61,173 nt of DNA, taken from the NCBI GenBank assembly GCA_016786745.1, contig JAEUVS010000064.1, forward strand, positions 1 through 61,173, given 5' to 3'. Shown one piece after another: positions 26,276-37,035 of the stretch. Position 1 is the stretch's first letter. Every line of letters begins with the position of its first letter. The notes under the pieces were generated by a model. The model had not been told where the DNA came from. It saw only the letters and a program-made list of their open reading frames with translations, and ran no database searches. The translations under genes were made by a program, and so were the position numbers. This DNA is from Chitinophagaceae bacterium (GTDB lineage: Bacteria; Bacteroidota; Bacteroidia; Chitinophagales; Chitinophagaceae).

Positions 26276-27223
26276 TTACATTTTACGAGGGCGCCGCAAT
26301 CGAACGCTTGCGTTCTGTTTTAAACTTGCGGATAAATACAATTCATATCTTTTTTGCCGGTCGCTGATCACCATCAGCGCCGTATTCGGAGGAAATTTTC
26401 CCAGGTTGTCGGCAAACATGCTAAGTTCATTGACCTCTGTTGCCGAGTCGAGGCCGATATAAATATTCAGCGCCCGGGCCGATAAACCTCTTTTTATCAG
26501 GATGGGCTTTTTATTAAGAAACACACTTATTGTATCGTCGTCGATGTCGCCGTTATCATAAAAGCTCACGAGTATCGAGTCGTCGTAAACGGTGATGTCT
26601 TTCTCGTATATCGTATTTCTTTTCGCGAACTCGTCTACCAGCTTCTGCTCGGGATTTTCCTGCTGAACGGGAGCCGCCACCTGTATCACCGGCATTGCCG
26701 GGTTTCCTGTAATAACAACATCCTCTGCCTGCGGACTCCAGAATTTCCGTCCGGCAACAACGTGGGTAAGAGTGCTATCGTAATTTTCCGACGCGTCGAG
26801 TTTCATGCTTACACGTAACTCAGGGCAGGTATACCGGTATTTCGCTTCGGTATAAAACGTTCCGCTGAGCGTGCTGTTCACTTTTGATACCATCAGCTTG
26901 CCCTCGAAATGCATCGGGCACTCTATTCCTGTACGGGATGATGATCCGTAAAAGAGTAGTGGAATATTGCGAATGTTTACAAGACGTGTTTTCGGATTGA
27001 AGGTGCCGCGCACGAAAAAACTCTGGTAAGAATCTTTGAAATAGTAACCAAAAATCCCTTCAAGGTCGTTGCCCTTTTGTTTCAGCACAAGTTCTGTGAG
27101 GTAATTGCTGGCCGGTCCCGAAGTAATTACATCCGCTCTGCCGTACCAGGAGCCTTTCATCTGCTGCGGGTGCGACGGACTAAAGCAAAAAAGCATGAGT
27201 ATCGAAATAATCACTCTTGCCAT
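26276..27223 (-). CDS. Secreted protein of unknown function
   Basis: 315 residues with a signal peptide (MARVIISILMLFCFSPSHPQ). The first half reads like a lipocalin/beta-sandwich segment (GSWYGRADVITSGPASNYLTELVLKQKG ... GYYFKDSYQSFFVRG). The second half has VYDDSILVSFYDNGDIDDDTISVFLNKKPI, a pattern common in Bacteroidota secreted proteins. No named family recognised. Its start codon overlaps the smpB stop (27223), so it is translationally coupled to smpB. Confidence 0.7.
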   Translation of the reverse strand: MARVIISILMLFCFSPSHPQQMKGSWYGRADVITSGPASNYLTELVLKQKGNDLEGIFGYYFKDSYQSFFVRGTFNPKTRLVNIRNIPLLFYGSSSRTGIECPMHFEGKLMVSKVNSTLSGTFYTEAKYRYTCPELRVSMKLDASENYDSTLTHVVAGRKFWSPQAEDVVITGNPAMPVIQVAAPVQQENPEQKLVDEFAKRNTIYEKDITVYDDSILVSFYDNGDIDDDTISVFLNKKPILIKRGLSARALNIYIGLDSATEVNELSMFADNLGKFPPNTALMVISDRQKRYELYLSASLKQNASVRLRRPRKM

Positions 27224-27660
27224 TACTTAATATATTTTTTCATTTCTCTCATAGTATCGCGCTGCTTGATGGTTTCGCGTTTGTCGTACAACTTTTTACC
27301 TTTTCCGAGGCCAAGCTCGATTTTCGCGAGGCCCTTATCTGAAAAAAATATTCTTAAAGGAACAACTGTTATGCCTTTCTCTTTGATTTTTGCTTCAATC
27401 TTTCTTAATTCTTTCTTATTGAGTAATAATTTTCTGTCTCTCGTCGGTTCGTGGTTAGCCGATGTACCGTGGCTGTATTCCGCGATATGAAGGCTTTTTA
27501 TCCAGAGCTCGCCGCGGTGAAAATAACAATAGCTATCGTTAAAACTGGCGCGGCCCGCGCGTAAAGACTTCACTTCAGTGCCGGTAAGCACCATTCCCGC
27601 GTCGTATTTATCATCGATGAAATAGTCGTAAAAAGCCTGCCTGTTGCGAATTTCTGTCAT
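27223..27660 (-). CDS. smpB: SsrA-binding protein SmpB
   Basis: Partner of tmRNA in rescuing stalled ribosomes. It is 145 residues, with the family motifs GMVLTGTEVKSLRAGRASF and LLLNKKELRKIEAKIKEKG, plus GLGKGKKLYDKRETIKQRD at the basic C-terminal tail that enters the ribosome. Complete. Upstream of, and overlapping by one base with, a secreted protein of unknown role. No ssrA gene is seen in the window. Confidence 0.97.
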   Translation of the reverse strand: MTEIRNRQAFYDYFIDDKYDAGMVLTGTEVKSLRAGRASFNDSYCYFHRGELWIKSLHIAEYSHGTSANHEPTRDRKLLLNKKELRKIEAKIKEKGITVVPLRIFFSDKGLAKIELGLGKGKKLYDKRETIKQRDTMREMKKYIK

Positions 27661-27704
27661 CGGTGTGAAGGTAGGTAAAACGCTGTAGGGAGCAGTAGTG
27701 GCAG

Positions 27705-28616
27705 TTAGTTTCTGAATAATCTTAACACCTGCGCAAGCTTTTCCTTCAATTCGCGCCTATGTACGATAAAATCAAGAAAACCGTGCTCCAGGAGAAATTC
27801 GCTTCGCTGAAAACCTTCCGGAAGATCTTTCTTGATTGTTTCGCGTATCACACGCGGGCCTGCGAAACCGATCAGTGCGCCGGGTTCAGCTATATTGAGG
27901 TCGCCGAGCATTCCGAACGACGCTGATATCCCTCCGAACGAAGGATCGGTCAGCAACGAAATGTATGGTATCTTTGCATCTGTAAGTAGCGAGAGCTTCC
28001 CGGAAACTTTGGCGAGTTGCATGAGTGAAAAAGCGCTTTCCATCATCCTCGCGCCGCCTGATTTGCAGATGATGAGGAGAGGCATTTTGCGTTCCAGGCA
28101 AAAGTCAACAGCACGCGAAATACGTTCACCCATTACGCTGCCGAGGGAACCGCCTATGAATTCAAAATCCATGCATCCCGTCACCAGGCCTTCTCCGTCG
28201 ACCTTGCCTGCTGCAATGCGAATGGAATCGGTGATATCTGTTTTCGCCCACGTTTCCTCCAAACGCTTTCCATATGATTTGAGATCGGTGAACTGCAGAA
28301 AATCTCTTGAACGGATGTTTTCAAACATCACGTCATATTGATTATCGTCGAAAATTATTTCGAAATATTCAGCGCTGCCAATGCGGTGGTGGTAATTGCA
28401 TTTCGGGCAAACAAATAAATTTTCCCTGAGCTCCGTAACAGTGCAGATGTATCCGCATTCAGGGCATTTGCTCCACAACCCTTCAGGAGTTTCTTTCTTA
28501 TCAGCCGTACTGGTGAGAATACCTTTCTTGATGCGTTTGAACCAACTGCTTCTTGTTTCTTCTGACTTTCCTTCTTCACCTGCGAGGTTGGCTTCAAAAT
28601 CCTCCTCTTGTCTCAT
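27705..28616 (-). CDS. accD: Acetyl-CoA carboxylase carboxyltransferase subunit beta
   Basis: Beta subunit of the carboxyltransferase that forms malonyl-CoA for fatty acid synthesis; it works with AccA. 303 residues. The four-cysteine zinc ribbon is CPECGY (Cys51, Cys54) and CPKCNYH (Cys70, Cys73). The crotonase-fold motifs are GGARMMESAFSLMQLAK and PSFGGISASFGMLGD, with IGFAGPRVI for CoA binding. Complete and typical. Divergent from sdhC, with a 75-bp gap. Confidence 0.97.
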   Translation of the reverse strand: MRQEEDFEANLAGEEGKSEETRSSWFKRIKKGILTSTADKKETPEGLWSKCPECGYICTVTELRENLFVCPKCNYHHRIGSAEYFEIIFDDNQYDVMFENIRSRDFLQFTDLKSYGKRLEETWAKTDITDSIRIAAGKVDGEGLVTGCMDFEFIGGSLGSVMGERISRAVDFCLERKMPLLIICKSGGARMMESAFSLMQLAKVSGKLSLLTDAKIPYISLLTDPSFGGISASFGMLGDLNIAEPGALIGFAGPRVIRETIKKDLPEGFQRSEFLLEHGFLDFIVHRRELKEKLAQVLRLFRN

Positions 28617-28662
28617 CTGGCATATTTTGCTGGCTAAGATAGGGAATTTCCCTCCGCTGTGT

Positions 28663-28670
28663 TATTTTTG
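28663..28670 (+). promoter_or_regulatory. Minus-7 box TATTTTTG of sdhCAB
   Basis: Exact TAnnTTTG match 21 nt before the sdhC start, in the gap shared with divergent accD. No clear minus-33 TTTG. Confidence 0.45.
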
Positions 28671-28691
28671 CAAAGTTCCAATATATATTCA

Positions 28692-29390
28692 ATGAAGTGG
28701 TCCGACTTTTTCTCCTCATCTGTAGGCAAAAAAATAGTGATGTCGCTTACAGGTCTTTTCCTCATCTCGTTTCTTATTATTCACGTCTGTATCAACGCCT
28801 GCATCTTCAATGATCTTTTTTATCCTGAAGATGATGGTGATATGTTCAACCGGGCGGCACATTTCATGGCGACTTCCATGGTTGTAAGAACGCTCGAATA
28901 CGGATTATTTATCGGCTTTATCATTCATATCATCCAGGGATATGTGCTTGAAGCAAAAAATCTTTCACGCAGGGGCAAGGGATATAAAATAAACCTTGCG
29001 AACAAAGGAAGTAAATGGTATAGCCGCACGATGGGATTGCTTGGCACGCTGCTGCTCCTGTTCCTGATTATGCACATCTCGCACTTCTGGGTACCGTCGC
29101 GCATCACCGGTCTCGAGGAAGTGGAAGGAAAAAATTATCACAACCTGTTTATTCTAATGGTAGACGTGTTTCATAATCCTGTTATAGTTGTATTATACGT
29201 GTTGGGATGTATTTCGCTCGCGTATCACCTGCTACACGGGTTTCAGAGCGCTTTCAGAACGCTCGGTATGCACAACACCCGTTATATCGGGATGATAAAG
29301 GGGATAGGAACTGCGTTTTCTATAATTGTTCCCTTCGTATTTGCATTGATGCCTATTTCCATATATATGGATTGGATAGGCAGAAATTAA
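28692..29390 (+). CDS. sdhC: Succinate dehydrogenase cytochrome b subunit
   Basis: Membrane anchor of succinate dehydrogenase/fumarate reductase, the di-haem b558 type found in Bacteroidota. 232 residues from [21 protein letters not shown], with five predicted helices. Conserved histidines lie in [34 protein letters not shown] and [11 protein letters not shown] and can ligate haem. I chose the ATG at 28692; eleven upstream codons in frame are unlikely, as they overlap the promoter. First gene of sdhCAB. Confidence 0.93.
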   Translation: MKWSDFFSSSVGKKIVMSLTGLFLISFLIIHVCINACIFNDLFYPEDDGDMFNRAAHFMATSMVVRTLEYGLFIGFIIHIIQGYVLEAKNLSRRGKGYKINLANKGSKWYSRTMGLLGTLLLLFLIMHISHFWVPSRITGLEEVEGKNYHNLFILMVDVFHNPVIVVLYVLGCISLAYHLLHGFQSAFRTLGMHNTRYIGMIKGIGTAFSIIVPFVFALMPISIYMDWIGRN

Positions 29391-29409
29391 TTTTCAAAAT
29401 TCGATCCGA

Positions 29410-31383
29410 ATGCTGAATTCAAAGATTCCCAAAGGCCCGCTGGAAAATAAATGGAGTGATTATAAAGGTCATGTAAGCCTGGTAAACCCTACCAATAAAA
29501 GAAAACTTGAAATAATCGTTATAGGCACCGGCCTTGCCGGCGCATCTGCCGCCGCATCCCTGGGAGAGATGGGTTACAAAGTAAAAGCATTCTGTTTCCA
29601 GGATAGTCCGCGCCGCGCGCACAGCATCGCCGCGCAGGGCGGTATCAACGCCGCAAAAAATTATCAGAATGACGGCGACAGTATTTTCAGGTTGTTTTAC
29701 GACACTATAAAAGGTGGCGACTACCGTGCGCGCGAAGCCAATGTGCACCGTCTCGCGGAAGTGAGCGCAAACATCATAGACCAGTGCGTGGCGCAGGGTG
29801 TTCCCTTCGCAAGAGAATATAGCGGTTTGCTCAGTAACCGTTCTTTCGGTGGAACGCAGGTACAAAGAACTTTTTATGCCGCGGGTCAAACGGGACAACA
29901 ACTACTGTTGGGAGCATACCAGGCGCTCGAACGCCAGGTGGCACTCGGAAATGTAACCATGTACTCGCGTCATGAAATGCTCGATGTGGTGGTTATTGAA
30001 GGAAAAGCGCGTGGCATCATCTGCCGCGACCTTATAACGGGTCATCTCGAACGTCATTTCGGTCATGCGGTATTGTTATGCAGTGGTGGCTATGGCAACG
30101 TTTTTTATCTTTCCACCAACGCGATGGGCAGTAACGTTACGGCTATCTGGAAAGCCCACAAGAAAGGTGCATATTTCGGTAATCCGTGCTTCACACAAAT
30201 TCATCCTACCTGCATACCTGTAAGCGGCGATCACCAGAGCAAACTCACTCTCATGTCTGAATCGCTCAGGAACGACGGTCGTATATGGGTGCCGAAGAAA
30301 AAAGGTGACGACAGGCGCCCGAATGACATTCCCGAAGACGAAAGAGACTATTATCTTGAAAGAAGATACCCGGCATTCGGTAACCTCGTTCCCCGCGACG
30401 TAGCTTCGCGCGCCGCAAAGGAAAGATGCGACGCAGGTTATGGAGTGGGGAAATCGAAGATGGCCGTTTATCTCGATTACGCTGATGCCATTCAGAGATA
30501 TGGCACGGGCGAAGTCAACAAACTCGGTCTCGACGACGCGACAAAAGAAAAGATCACCGAACTCGGTCGCGAAGTTGTGAAGGAAAAGTATGGCAACCTG
30601 TTCGACATGTACACGAAAATAACAGGCGAGGATCCTTATACAACCCCAATGCGCATTTACCCTGCGGTGCATTACACTATGGGTGGTCTCTGGGTAGATT
30701 ATGAGCTCACCACATCTGTTCCGGGTTTGTATGCGATGGGTGAAGCAAACTTTTCTGATCATGGCGCAAACCGCCTTGGCGCTTCAGCGCTCATGCAGGG
30801 TTTGGCAGACGGATATTTTGTTATTCCTTATACCATCGGTAACTATCTCGCCAACGAAATAAGAACAGCGCCCATACCCGTTTCGCATCCCGAATTTGAG
30901 GCCGCGGAAAATGCGGTGAGCGAACGCATCAACAAGCTGATGGGCATTAATGGTAAACAGACTGTTGAAAGTTTTCACAAACGTCTTGGAAAAATTATGT
31001 GGGACAAATGCGGCATGTCGCGCAACGCACAGGGACTGAAAGAGGCGATCGAAGAAATCAGGCATTTGAAAAAAGATTTCTGGAGTGATGTGCGTATACC
31101 CGGTAAAATACTTGAAGTAAACACCGAACTGGATAAGGCCAACCGCGTTGCCGATTTCATTGAGCTCGGTGAACTGATGTGTATAGATGCGCTGCACAGG
31201 AATGAAAGCTGTGGCGGGCATTTCCGCGAGGAAATGCAGACAGAAGAAGGAGAAGCCCTCCGCGACGATCAGAACTTCCAGTATGTGGCCGCATGGGAGT
31301 ACCAGGGCGACGGACAATGGCAACTGCATAAAGAAGATTTGAATTTTGAAGTGGCTAAGCCAACACAAAGAAGCTATAAGTAA
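29410..31383 (+). CDS. sdhA: Succinate dehydrogenase/fumarate reductase flavoprotein
   Basis: Catalytic subunit carrying covalent FAD, 657 residues. The Rossmann motif [10 protein letters not shown] is at 39-48. The FAD-linked histidine is His71 in [13 protein letters not shown]. Substrate-binding features include HPTCIP and an Arg-rich [16 protein letters not shown] segment. C-terminal elements match the Bacteroidota/epsilon-type (non-E. coli) enzyme, which works with a five-helix b subunit. It lies 19 bp after sdhC and 15 bp before sdhB. Confidence 0.97.
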   Translation: MLNSKIPKGPLENKWSDYKGHVSLVNPTNKRKLEIIVIGTGLAGASAAASLGEMGYKVKAFCFQDSPRRAHSIAAQGGINAAKNYQNDGDSIFRLFYDTIKGGDYRAREANVHRLAEVSANIIDQCVAQGVPFAREYSGLLSNRSFGGTQVQRTFYAAGQTGQQLLLGAYQALERQVALGNVTMYSRHEMLDVVVIEGKARGIICRDLITGHLERHFGHAVLLCSGGYGNVFYLSTNAMGSNVTAIWKAHKKGAYFGNPCFTQIHPTCIPVSGDHQSKLTLMSESLRNDGRIWVPKKKGDDRRPNDIPEDERDYYLERRYPAFGNLVPRDVASRAAKERCDAGYGVGKSKMAVYLDYADAIQRYGTGEVNKLGLDDATKEKITELGREVVKEKYGNLFDMYTKITGEDPYTTPMRIYPAVHYTMGGLWVDYELTTSVPGLYAMGEANFSDHGANRLGASALMQGLADGYFVIPYTIGNYLANEIRTAPIPVSHPEFEAAENAVSERINKLMGINGKQTVESFHKRLGKIMWDKCGMSRNAQGLKEAIEEIRHLKKDFWSDVRIPGKILEVNTELDKANRVADFIELGELMCIDALHRNESCGGHFREEMQTEEGEALRDDQNFQYVAAWEYQGDGQWQLHKEDLNFEVAKPTQRSYK

Positions 31384-31398
31384 AAACAGTAAGAGAAT

Positions 31399-32172
31399 AT
31401 GGATCATTCAAATATCAGCCTGACGTTGGAAGTATGGAGACAGGAAAGCGCTTCAGCGAACGGAAAATTCGTTACTTATAAAGTAGATGATGTTTCTCCC
31501 GAAATGTCGTTCCTCGAAATGTTCGATGTGCTCAACGAGCGGCTTATAAGGGAAGGACAGGACCCGATCGCTTTTGATCACGATTGCCGCGAAGGTATTT
31601 GCGGTTCATGCTCCATGCATATTAACGGCCGTCCGCATGGTCCATGGCACGCCACCACGGTTTGCCAGCTCCATATGCGCGCATTTAAAAATGGTGACAC
31701 TATCGTTGTGGAACCATGGCGCGCGAAATCATTTCCTGTTATTAAAGATTTGATGGTTGATCGTTCCGCATTCGACAGGATTATCCAGGCAGGTGGATAT
31801 GTTTCCGTGAACACCGGTAATGTGAATGGCGTTGATGCCAATGCGATTCCTGTTGAAAAAGATAAAGCCGATACAGCGTTTGCAGCTGCAACATGTATTG
31901 GATGCGGCGCCTGCGTGGCCGCGTGCAAGAACAGCTCCGCGATGTTGTTTATGTCTGCGAAGGTTTCTCACCTTGCGTTGCTGCCGCAAGGGGCTCCTGA
32001 ACGTAAAGACAGGGTGCTGAACATGGTGGCGCAGATGGATAAGGAAGGATTTGGGTCATGTACATTCACGGGCGCGTGTGAGGCGGTTTGCCCGAAAGAA
32101 ATTTCGATTACGAATATTTCCAGGTTGAATAAAGAGTATTTGAATGCGGGGATGACAGTGGATAAGCGCTAA
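31399..32172 (+). CDS. sdhB: Succinate dehydrogenase/fumarate reductase iron-sulfur subunit
   Basis: Electron-transfer subunit, 257 residues, linking the FAD to the haem subunit. The [2Fe-2S] cysteines are in CREGICGSC (63, 68, 71) with Cys89 in TTVCQLHM. The 4Fe-4S and 3Fe-4S ligands lie in [11 protein letters not shown] (about 165-175) and [16 protein letters not shown]. Complete. Last gene of sdhCAB; a structured repeat lies between it and convergent pyk. Confidence 0.97.
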   Translation: MDHSNISLTLEVWRQESASANGKFVTYKVDDVSPEMSFLEMFDVLNERLIREGQDPIAFDHDCREGICGSCSMHINGRPHGPWHATTVCQLHMRAFKNGDTIVVEPWRAKSFPVIKDLMVDRSAFDRIIQAGGYVSVNTGNVNGVDANAIPVEKDKADTAFAAATCIGCGACVAACKNSSAMLFMSAKVSHLALLPQGAPERKDRVLNMVAQMDKEGFGSCTFTGACEAVCPKEISITNISRLNKEYLNAGMTVDKR

Positions 32173-32266
32173 CTCCGCAGATTCCTCGCTTCGCTCGGAA
32201 TGACATTATGCGTTTTTGTCATCCCGAACCGAGCGCCGAAGGCGCGAGTGTGAGGGATCGACGGAG
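32173..32266. repeat. Structured GAACCGAGCG repeat, copy 1
   Basis: Between convergent sdhB and pyk. It contains CTCGCTTCGCTCGGAATGAC and then GTCATCCCGAACCGAGCG-CCGAAGG-CGCGAGTGTGAGGGATC (32219-32259). The inner hairpin GCGCC-GAA-GGCGC lies inside outer arms ATCCC/GGGAT, and the whole unit is bounded by CTCCG and CGGAG. A second copy is at 50589-50630. Confidence 0.75.
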
Positions 32267-32269
32267 AAA

Positions 32270-33760
32270 TTATTCAACCCTTGTAATCTTCAACACATTC
32301 GTTGGCAGGTGTAAATGCACCGGTGTACTTCCGGTATTCACTACCAAATCACCCGGTTTGATGAAACCTCTCTCTTTCAAAATCTGAATTTCATCAGCAA
32401 GAATTTCATCCAGGCTTTGCTCTTCTGCATAGTGAAACGCACGCACACCCCAGCTTAAACTCAGCTGGTTAATCAGGCTTTTCTCTTTGGAAAATATATA
32501 AAGCGGCGATTCGGGGCGATAGCTCGACAGCATAAACGCAGTATATCCACTTTGCGTCATCCCTACAAGCGCATCAGCTTTTGTGTCACGCGCGAGTTTA
32601 CATGCGTTGTAACAAATCGCATCGCTCAGGAAAGAAGGGGAGTGGGGCTGAGGCACCAGTTCATCTTCAAGATTATATTTATAATCACTCTTTTCTACCT
32701 GCATAATAATCTTCCTCATCGTTTCTACCACCAGCACAGGATGTTTTCCCGTAGCGGTTTCCCCGGAAAGCATCACTGCGTCCGCGCCCTCCAGTACCGC
32801 GTTTGCCACGTCTGTGATTTCGCTTCTGTTGGGTTTGATCCTGTCGATCATGCTCTCCATCATCTGCGTAGCCACAATAACGGGTTTTGCCCTGTGAAGA
32901 CATTTCTTGATAAGCTGCTTCTGAATAAGAGGAATTTGTTCAACCGGCAGTTCCACTCCAAGATCTCCGCGGGCAACCATGATGCCGTCTGATTCCAGGA
33001 TAATGTCGCGGATATTCAAAAGCGCTTCCGGTTTCTCAATCTTCGCAATGATTTTTGTCTTGCTGTTTTTATCGGTCAGTTTGCTGCGCAGGATAACGAG
33101 GTCTTTTACATTTCTTACGAAAGAAAGCGCTACCCAGTCGAGTTTCTGCTCGATGATAAAATCAAGATCTATCAGATCTTTTTCGGTTAATGCCGGGAGG
33201 GATATTTTAGTGTCAGGCAGGTTGATACCTTTTTTGGAGGAGATCACTCCACCCATAGTTACTTCAACCTTTACGTCGTTATTCTTTTCTATTTTCACCA
33301 CCCTCACTTCCATCTTGCCGTCGTCAATCATGATCTTGTTACCAATCTTCACATCAGCGTGGAGGTTAGGATAGGATACATAAATCCTTTCCAGCGTACC
33401 CACCACTTTTTCGTTTGTGAAAGTGAGTATGTCGCCGGGAAATACTTCGAGGGCGTTGTTTTCTATTTCACCTACTCTCAGCTTCGGACCCTGCAGGTCG
33501 CCAAGAATGGAAATGTTGTATGGTTCAGTGTCGTTTATTTTACGGATACTGTCTATAATTCTCGCCTTGTCTTCATGGCTGCCATGAGAAAAGTTGAGCC
33601 TGAAAACGTTTACCCCTGCTTTTACGAGGGCCAGGAGCTGTTCATATGAATCGCAGGCAGGACCAACTGTAGCGACTATTTTGGTACGGTGGTTTGTATG
33701 ATCTTTTCCTGCTGCTTTGTCCATTGATTCGTGCAGGTATTTCTTAATGTTTCGTGTCAT
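32270..33760 (-). CDS. pyk: Pyruvate kinase
   Basis: Last step of glycolysis, phosphoenolpyruvate to pyruvate with ATP formation. 496 residues. The barrel motifs are VFRLNFSHGSHEDK, the active-site GIMVARGDLGVELP, VIVATQMMESM and DAVMLSGETATGKHP. The C-terminal allosteric domain is present but short of a PEP-utiliser extension. The start overlaps the pfkA stop as ATGA, so the two are translationally coupled. An internal ATG at codon 13 (MDKAAGKDH) is a second possible start. Co-expression of pfkA and pyk is a common arrangement. Confidence 0.96.
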   Translation of the reverse strand: MTRNIKKYLHESMDKAAGKDHTNHRTKIVATVGPACDSYEQLLALVKAGVNVFRLNFSHGSHEDKARIIDSIRKINDTEPYNISILGDLQGPKLRVGEIENNALEVFPGDILTFTNEKVVGTLERIYVSYPNLHADVKIGNKIMIDDGKMEVRVVKIEKNNDVKVEVTMGGVISSKKGINLPDTKISLPALTEKDLIDLDFIIEQKLDWVALSFVRNVKDLVILRSKLTDKNSKTKIIAKIEKPEALLNIRDIILESDGIMVARGDLGVELPVEQIPLIQKQLIKKCLHRAKPVIVATQMMESMIDRIKPNRSEITDVANAVLEGADAVMLSGETATGKHPVLVVETMRKIIMQVEKSDYKYNLEDELVPQPHSPSFLSDAICYNACKLARDTKADALVGMTQSGYTAFMLSSYRPESPLYIFSKEKSLINQLSLSWGVRAFHYAEEQSLDEILADEIQILKERGFIKPGDLVVNTGSTPVHLHLPTNVLKITRVE

Positions 33761-34740
33761 GATGCCAGGATCTTTACAATTTTAAGCCATTCGTTGTTTA
33801 TTTTCTGCTTCGCCTTAACGGCTTTTTCGAGAGGGGTGTACGACATCCTGTTGTTAACGATGCCCACCATCACATTATGCCGCCCTTCTATCAGGCATTC
33901 TACTGCTGAGTAGCCCATGCGGCTTGCTATCAGCCTGTCGAGGCAGGATGGTGATCCGCCGCGTTGAATATGCCCGAGAATACACACGCGAACATCGGCG
34001 TTCGGCAGTCGTTCTTTTATGATTTTAGCTACTTCATTTCCTCCGCCAAAATCATCACCTTCTGCCACTACTACGAGGTTAACGAGTTTTTTACGTTTTT
34101 CTTTTTCAAGAAGACCGTTCACCAGTTCTTCGACATCCGTTTTTCTTTCCGGTATCAGGATGTTTTCAGCGCCGGTTGCTATACCGCTATGCAGTGCGAT
34201 GTATCCGGCGTCGCGACCCATCACTTCGATAATGAATAAACGGTCGTGTGCATCGGCGGTGTCGCGGATTTTATCAATTGCCTCCACCGCGGTGTTTACG
34301 GCTGTATCGAAACCTATGGTAAAGTCGGATCCGGCAATGTCCTTGTCTATCGTACCGGGCAAACCGATACAGGGTATATCAAATTCCCTGCTGAAAATGT
34401 CGGCGCCTTTGAATGAACCGTCGCCACCTATAATGATAAGGCCATCTATGCCGAGTTTCTTCAGATTCTCGTATGCTTTCTTGCGACCGTCGGCATGAAA
34501 AAACTCTTTACAGCGGGCGGTTTTAAGTATCGTGCCACCTCTCTGGATAATATTTGCGACACTTCTTGAATGAAGGGGTACTATATCATTATCTATCATT
34601 CCGGCATAACCACGCATTATCCCGAAGGCCTCGAGACCATAATAAATCGCAGTCCTTACAACGGCACGGGTCGCGGCATTCATCCCCGGCGAATCTCCAC
34701 CCGACGTGAGAACTCCAATTTTAGTAACCTTTTTAGCCAT
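33757..34740 (-). CDS. pfkA: ATP-dependent 6-phosphofructokinase
   Basis: Commits fructose 6-phosphate to glycolysis. 327 residues, bacterial type A. Motifs: GVLTSGGDSPGMNAATRA for ATP, GGDGSFKGA, the catalytic GTIDKDI, EVMGRDAGYIALHSG for fructose 6-phosphate, and GHIQRGGSPSCLDR. The glycine of GGDGS is the usual ATP-type discriminator, so ATP and not pyrophosphate is the likely donor. First gene of the pfkA-pyk pair; divergent from the S9 peptidase. Confidence 0.96.
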   Translation of the reverse strand: MAKKVTKIGVLTSGGDSPGMNAATRAVVRTAIYYGLEAFGIMRGYAGMIDNDIVPLHSRSVANIIQRGGTILKTARCKEFFHADGRKKAYENLKKLGIDGLIIIGGDGSFKGADIFSREFDIPCIGLPGTIDKDIAGSDFTIGFDTAVNTAVEAIDKIRDTADAHDRLFIIEVMGRDAGYIALHSGIATGAENILIPERKTDVEELVNGLLEKEKRKKLVNLVVVAEGDDFGGGNEVAKIIKERLPNADVRVCILGHIQRGGSPSCLDRLIASRMGYSAVECLIEGRHNVMVGIVNNRMSYTPLEKAVKAKQKINNEWLKIVKILAS

Positions 34741-34850
34741 GAATCAAAAACAGTTGGATTTTTTTAATATTTTTCAAACGGTAGGCAAGAATCATTAGAA
34801 AACTTTAATCAGTTTGTATTGTGAGGCGTAAAAGTAAGGTTTTGTTTCCA

Positions 34851-34882
34851 TTCGTTTCAAACGAAATCAGCCCATACATTTG
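34851..34882 (+). promoter_or_regulatory. Promoter TTCG-N20-TACATTTG of the S9 peptidase
   Basis: TACATTTG (34875-34882) matches TAnnTTTG exactly, and TTCG (34851-34854) sits at the expected 20-bp spacing with one mismatch to TTTG. The start codon follows 26 nt later. Confidence 0.55.
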
Positions 34883-34908
34883 CAAACTTAAGACACAATT
34901 TTCTCCCG

Positions 34909-37035
34909 ATGATTAAATGGTTTTCCCTACCGGCGGTATTACTCTGCTCCATGCATTTTTGCTTCGGACAGCTTCAATATCCGCCCACCAAAAAAATTGA
35001 TCAGGTAGACCACTATCACGGTAATGCTGTCAGCGATCCATACCGTTGGCTGGAAAACGATACAAGCGAGGAAACGAAAAACTGGGTGGCGAAGCAGAAC
35101 GAGGTAACATTCAAATATCTTGAGGCCATCCCTTTCAGGGAGAACATCAAAAAGCGGCTGCTCGATTTATATAATTACGAGCGATACAGCATCCCCTTCC
35201 AAAACAATGGCTACTATTATTATTATAAGAACAACGGTTTGCAGAACCAATCGGTGCTGTACAGGCAGAAAGGCTTCAATGGCGCGGTCGAAGAAATACT
35301 TGATCCTAATATCCTGTCATCCGATGCAACAACTCAATTGACACAGTTTGAGGTATCGAAAGATGGCAGGTATGCCGCGTACTCGATTTCGAGGGGTGGA
35401 TCAGACTGGCGGACAATTTTTGTGAGAGATATGACGACGATGAAGAACCTCGCCGATTCAATCGCATGGGTGAAATCGGCTTCCATAGAATGGCAGAAAA
35501 ACGGATTTTATTACAGCCGGTATCCTGCTCCTGAAAAAGGAACAGAACTGTCGTCGAAGAACGAAAACCACCAGGTGTGGTACCATACTGTAGGAACCGG
35601 CCAGGGCGAAGACAAACTGGTTTTCGAAGATCCGGCTAACGGACAGCGCTTCCACGACGCGTATACATCCGACGATGAACGCTATGTTTTTCTCGAAATA
35701 AGCGACAGGGGAAAAGGCTTTCGCGGGAATGCCCTGTTTTATATGGACAGCCAGTCGACCGACAAAACGTTTAAACCTATTGTAAAAGAAGTGGGCAATT
35801 TCGTTTATAGCGTAATCGGTACGACAGCAAACAACACGTTCGTAATCTTCTCTAACGCCGATGCCATGAATAATAAAGTGGTGTCGTTTGATCCGGCGGC
35901 CAAACAGGGAAGCGAGTGGTCGACCATTATTCCGGAAAACGATAACAACCTGCTGAGCGCGACAATGGTCGGAGGAAGATTGTTTGTACAGTATTTGATA
36001 GATGTTGCGGCGCGGGTGTTTGTTTATTCAGCCGATGGAAAAAAGCAAGGTGAAATAGCATTGCCCGGTCCGGGAAATGTTGACGGGTTGGCCGGGAAAG
36101 ACGACGATAAATATACATTTTACAGTTTCAACACATTCAACGTACCCACCCGCATCTACCGCTACGAAATAGCGACCGGTAAATCGGAAATGTTCCGTAC
36201 ACCCAAAACAGATTTTGATCCTGATATGTTTGAAACAAAGCAGGAGTTTTATACCAGCAAAGACGGCACGCGCGTGCCGATGTTTATCGTTCACAAAAAA
36301 GGGTTGAAAAAAAATGGTAACAATCCAACGATGCTATATGGTTATGGCGGCTTTAATATTCCCATGACGCCGTTCTTCAGTGCATCGTTAATACCCTGGC
36401 TCGAGCAGGGCGGAATTTTTGCGATGGCAAACCTGCGCGGAGGCTCAGAGTATGGAGAAAAATGGCATGAGGCGGGAATGTTCGAAAAGAAGCAGAATGT
36501 TTTCGACGATTTTATTTCTGCTGCTGAATATCTCATCGACAAAAAATATACATCGCCTGCAAAACTTGCGATCAGGGGTGGTTCGAATGGCGGTTTGCTT
36601 GTCGGCGCAGTGATGAATCAGCGTCCCGAATTATTTCGCGTCGCAATTCCTGAAGTAGGGGTGATGGATATGTTGCGCTTCCAGAAATTTACCATTGGGT
36701 GGAACTGGCAGGCCGAATACGGATCGAGCGACAGCGCTAACCAGTTTAATTATCTCTATGCCTACTCGCCCCTGCATAACATAAGGCCCGGTAAAAATTA
36801 TCCTGCAACAATTGTCATCACTTCCGATCACGACGACAGGGTGGTGCCGGCACATTCATTTAAATATACTGCGACACTACAGGAAATCTATAAAGGAAAA
36901 AATCCTGTGCTTATCAGGATCGACACCAATTCAGGACATGGAATGAGCAACATGATGAAAAGCATCGAACTCATCGCAGATATTTATTCGTTTTCATTAT
37001 ATAATATGAAACAGGCGTGGAAAAAATCCTTGTAA
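34909..37035 (+). CDS. Prolyl oligopeptidase (S9A)
   Basis: Serine peptidase that cuts peptides after proline. 708 residues with a signal peptide (MIKWFSLPAVLLCSMHFCFGQ), so periplasmic or secreted. The N-terminal propeller starts DQVDHYHGNAVSDPYRWLEND. The catalytic domain has YGYGGFNI, NLRGGSEYGEKWH, the Ser nucleophile in RGGSNGGLLVGA, an Asp in TSDHDDRVVPAHS and the His in NSGHGMSN. Its last 19 bases overlap the start of the next gene. Confidence 0.95.
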   Translation: MIKWFSLPAVLLCSMHFCFGQLQYPPTKKIDQVDHYHGNAVSDPYRWLENDTSEETKNWVAKQNEVTFKYLEAIPFRENIKKRLLDLYNYERYSIPFQNNGYYYYYKNNGLQNQSVLYRQKGFNGAVEEILDPNILSSDATTQLTQFEVSKDGRYAAYSISRGGSDWRTIFVRDMTTMKNLADSIAWVKSASIEWQKNGFYYSRYPAPEKGTELSSKNENHQVWYHTVGTGQGEDKLVFEDPANGQRFHDAYTSDDERYVFLEISDRGKGFRGNALFYMDSQSTDKTFKPIVKEVGNFVYSVIGTTANNTFVIFSNADAMNNKVVSFDPAAKQGSEWSTIIPENDNNLLSATMVGGRLFVQYLIDVAARVFVYSADGKKQGEIALPGPGNVDGLAGKDDDKYTFYSFNTFNVPTRIYRYEIATGKSEMFRTPKTDFDPDMFETKQEFYTSKDGTRVPMFIVHKKGLKKNGNNPTMLYGYGGFNIPMTPFFSASLIPWLEQGGIFAMANLRGGSEYGEKWHEAGMFEKKQNVFDDFISAAEYLIDKKYTSPAKLAIRGGSNGGLLVGAVMNQRPELFRVAIPEVGVMDMLRFQKFTIGWNWQAEYGSSDSANQFNYLYAYSPLHNIRPGKNYPATIVITSDHDDRVVPAHSFKYTATLQEIYKGKNPVLIRIDTNSGHGMSNMMKSIELIADIYSFSLYNMKQAWKKSL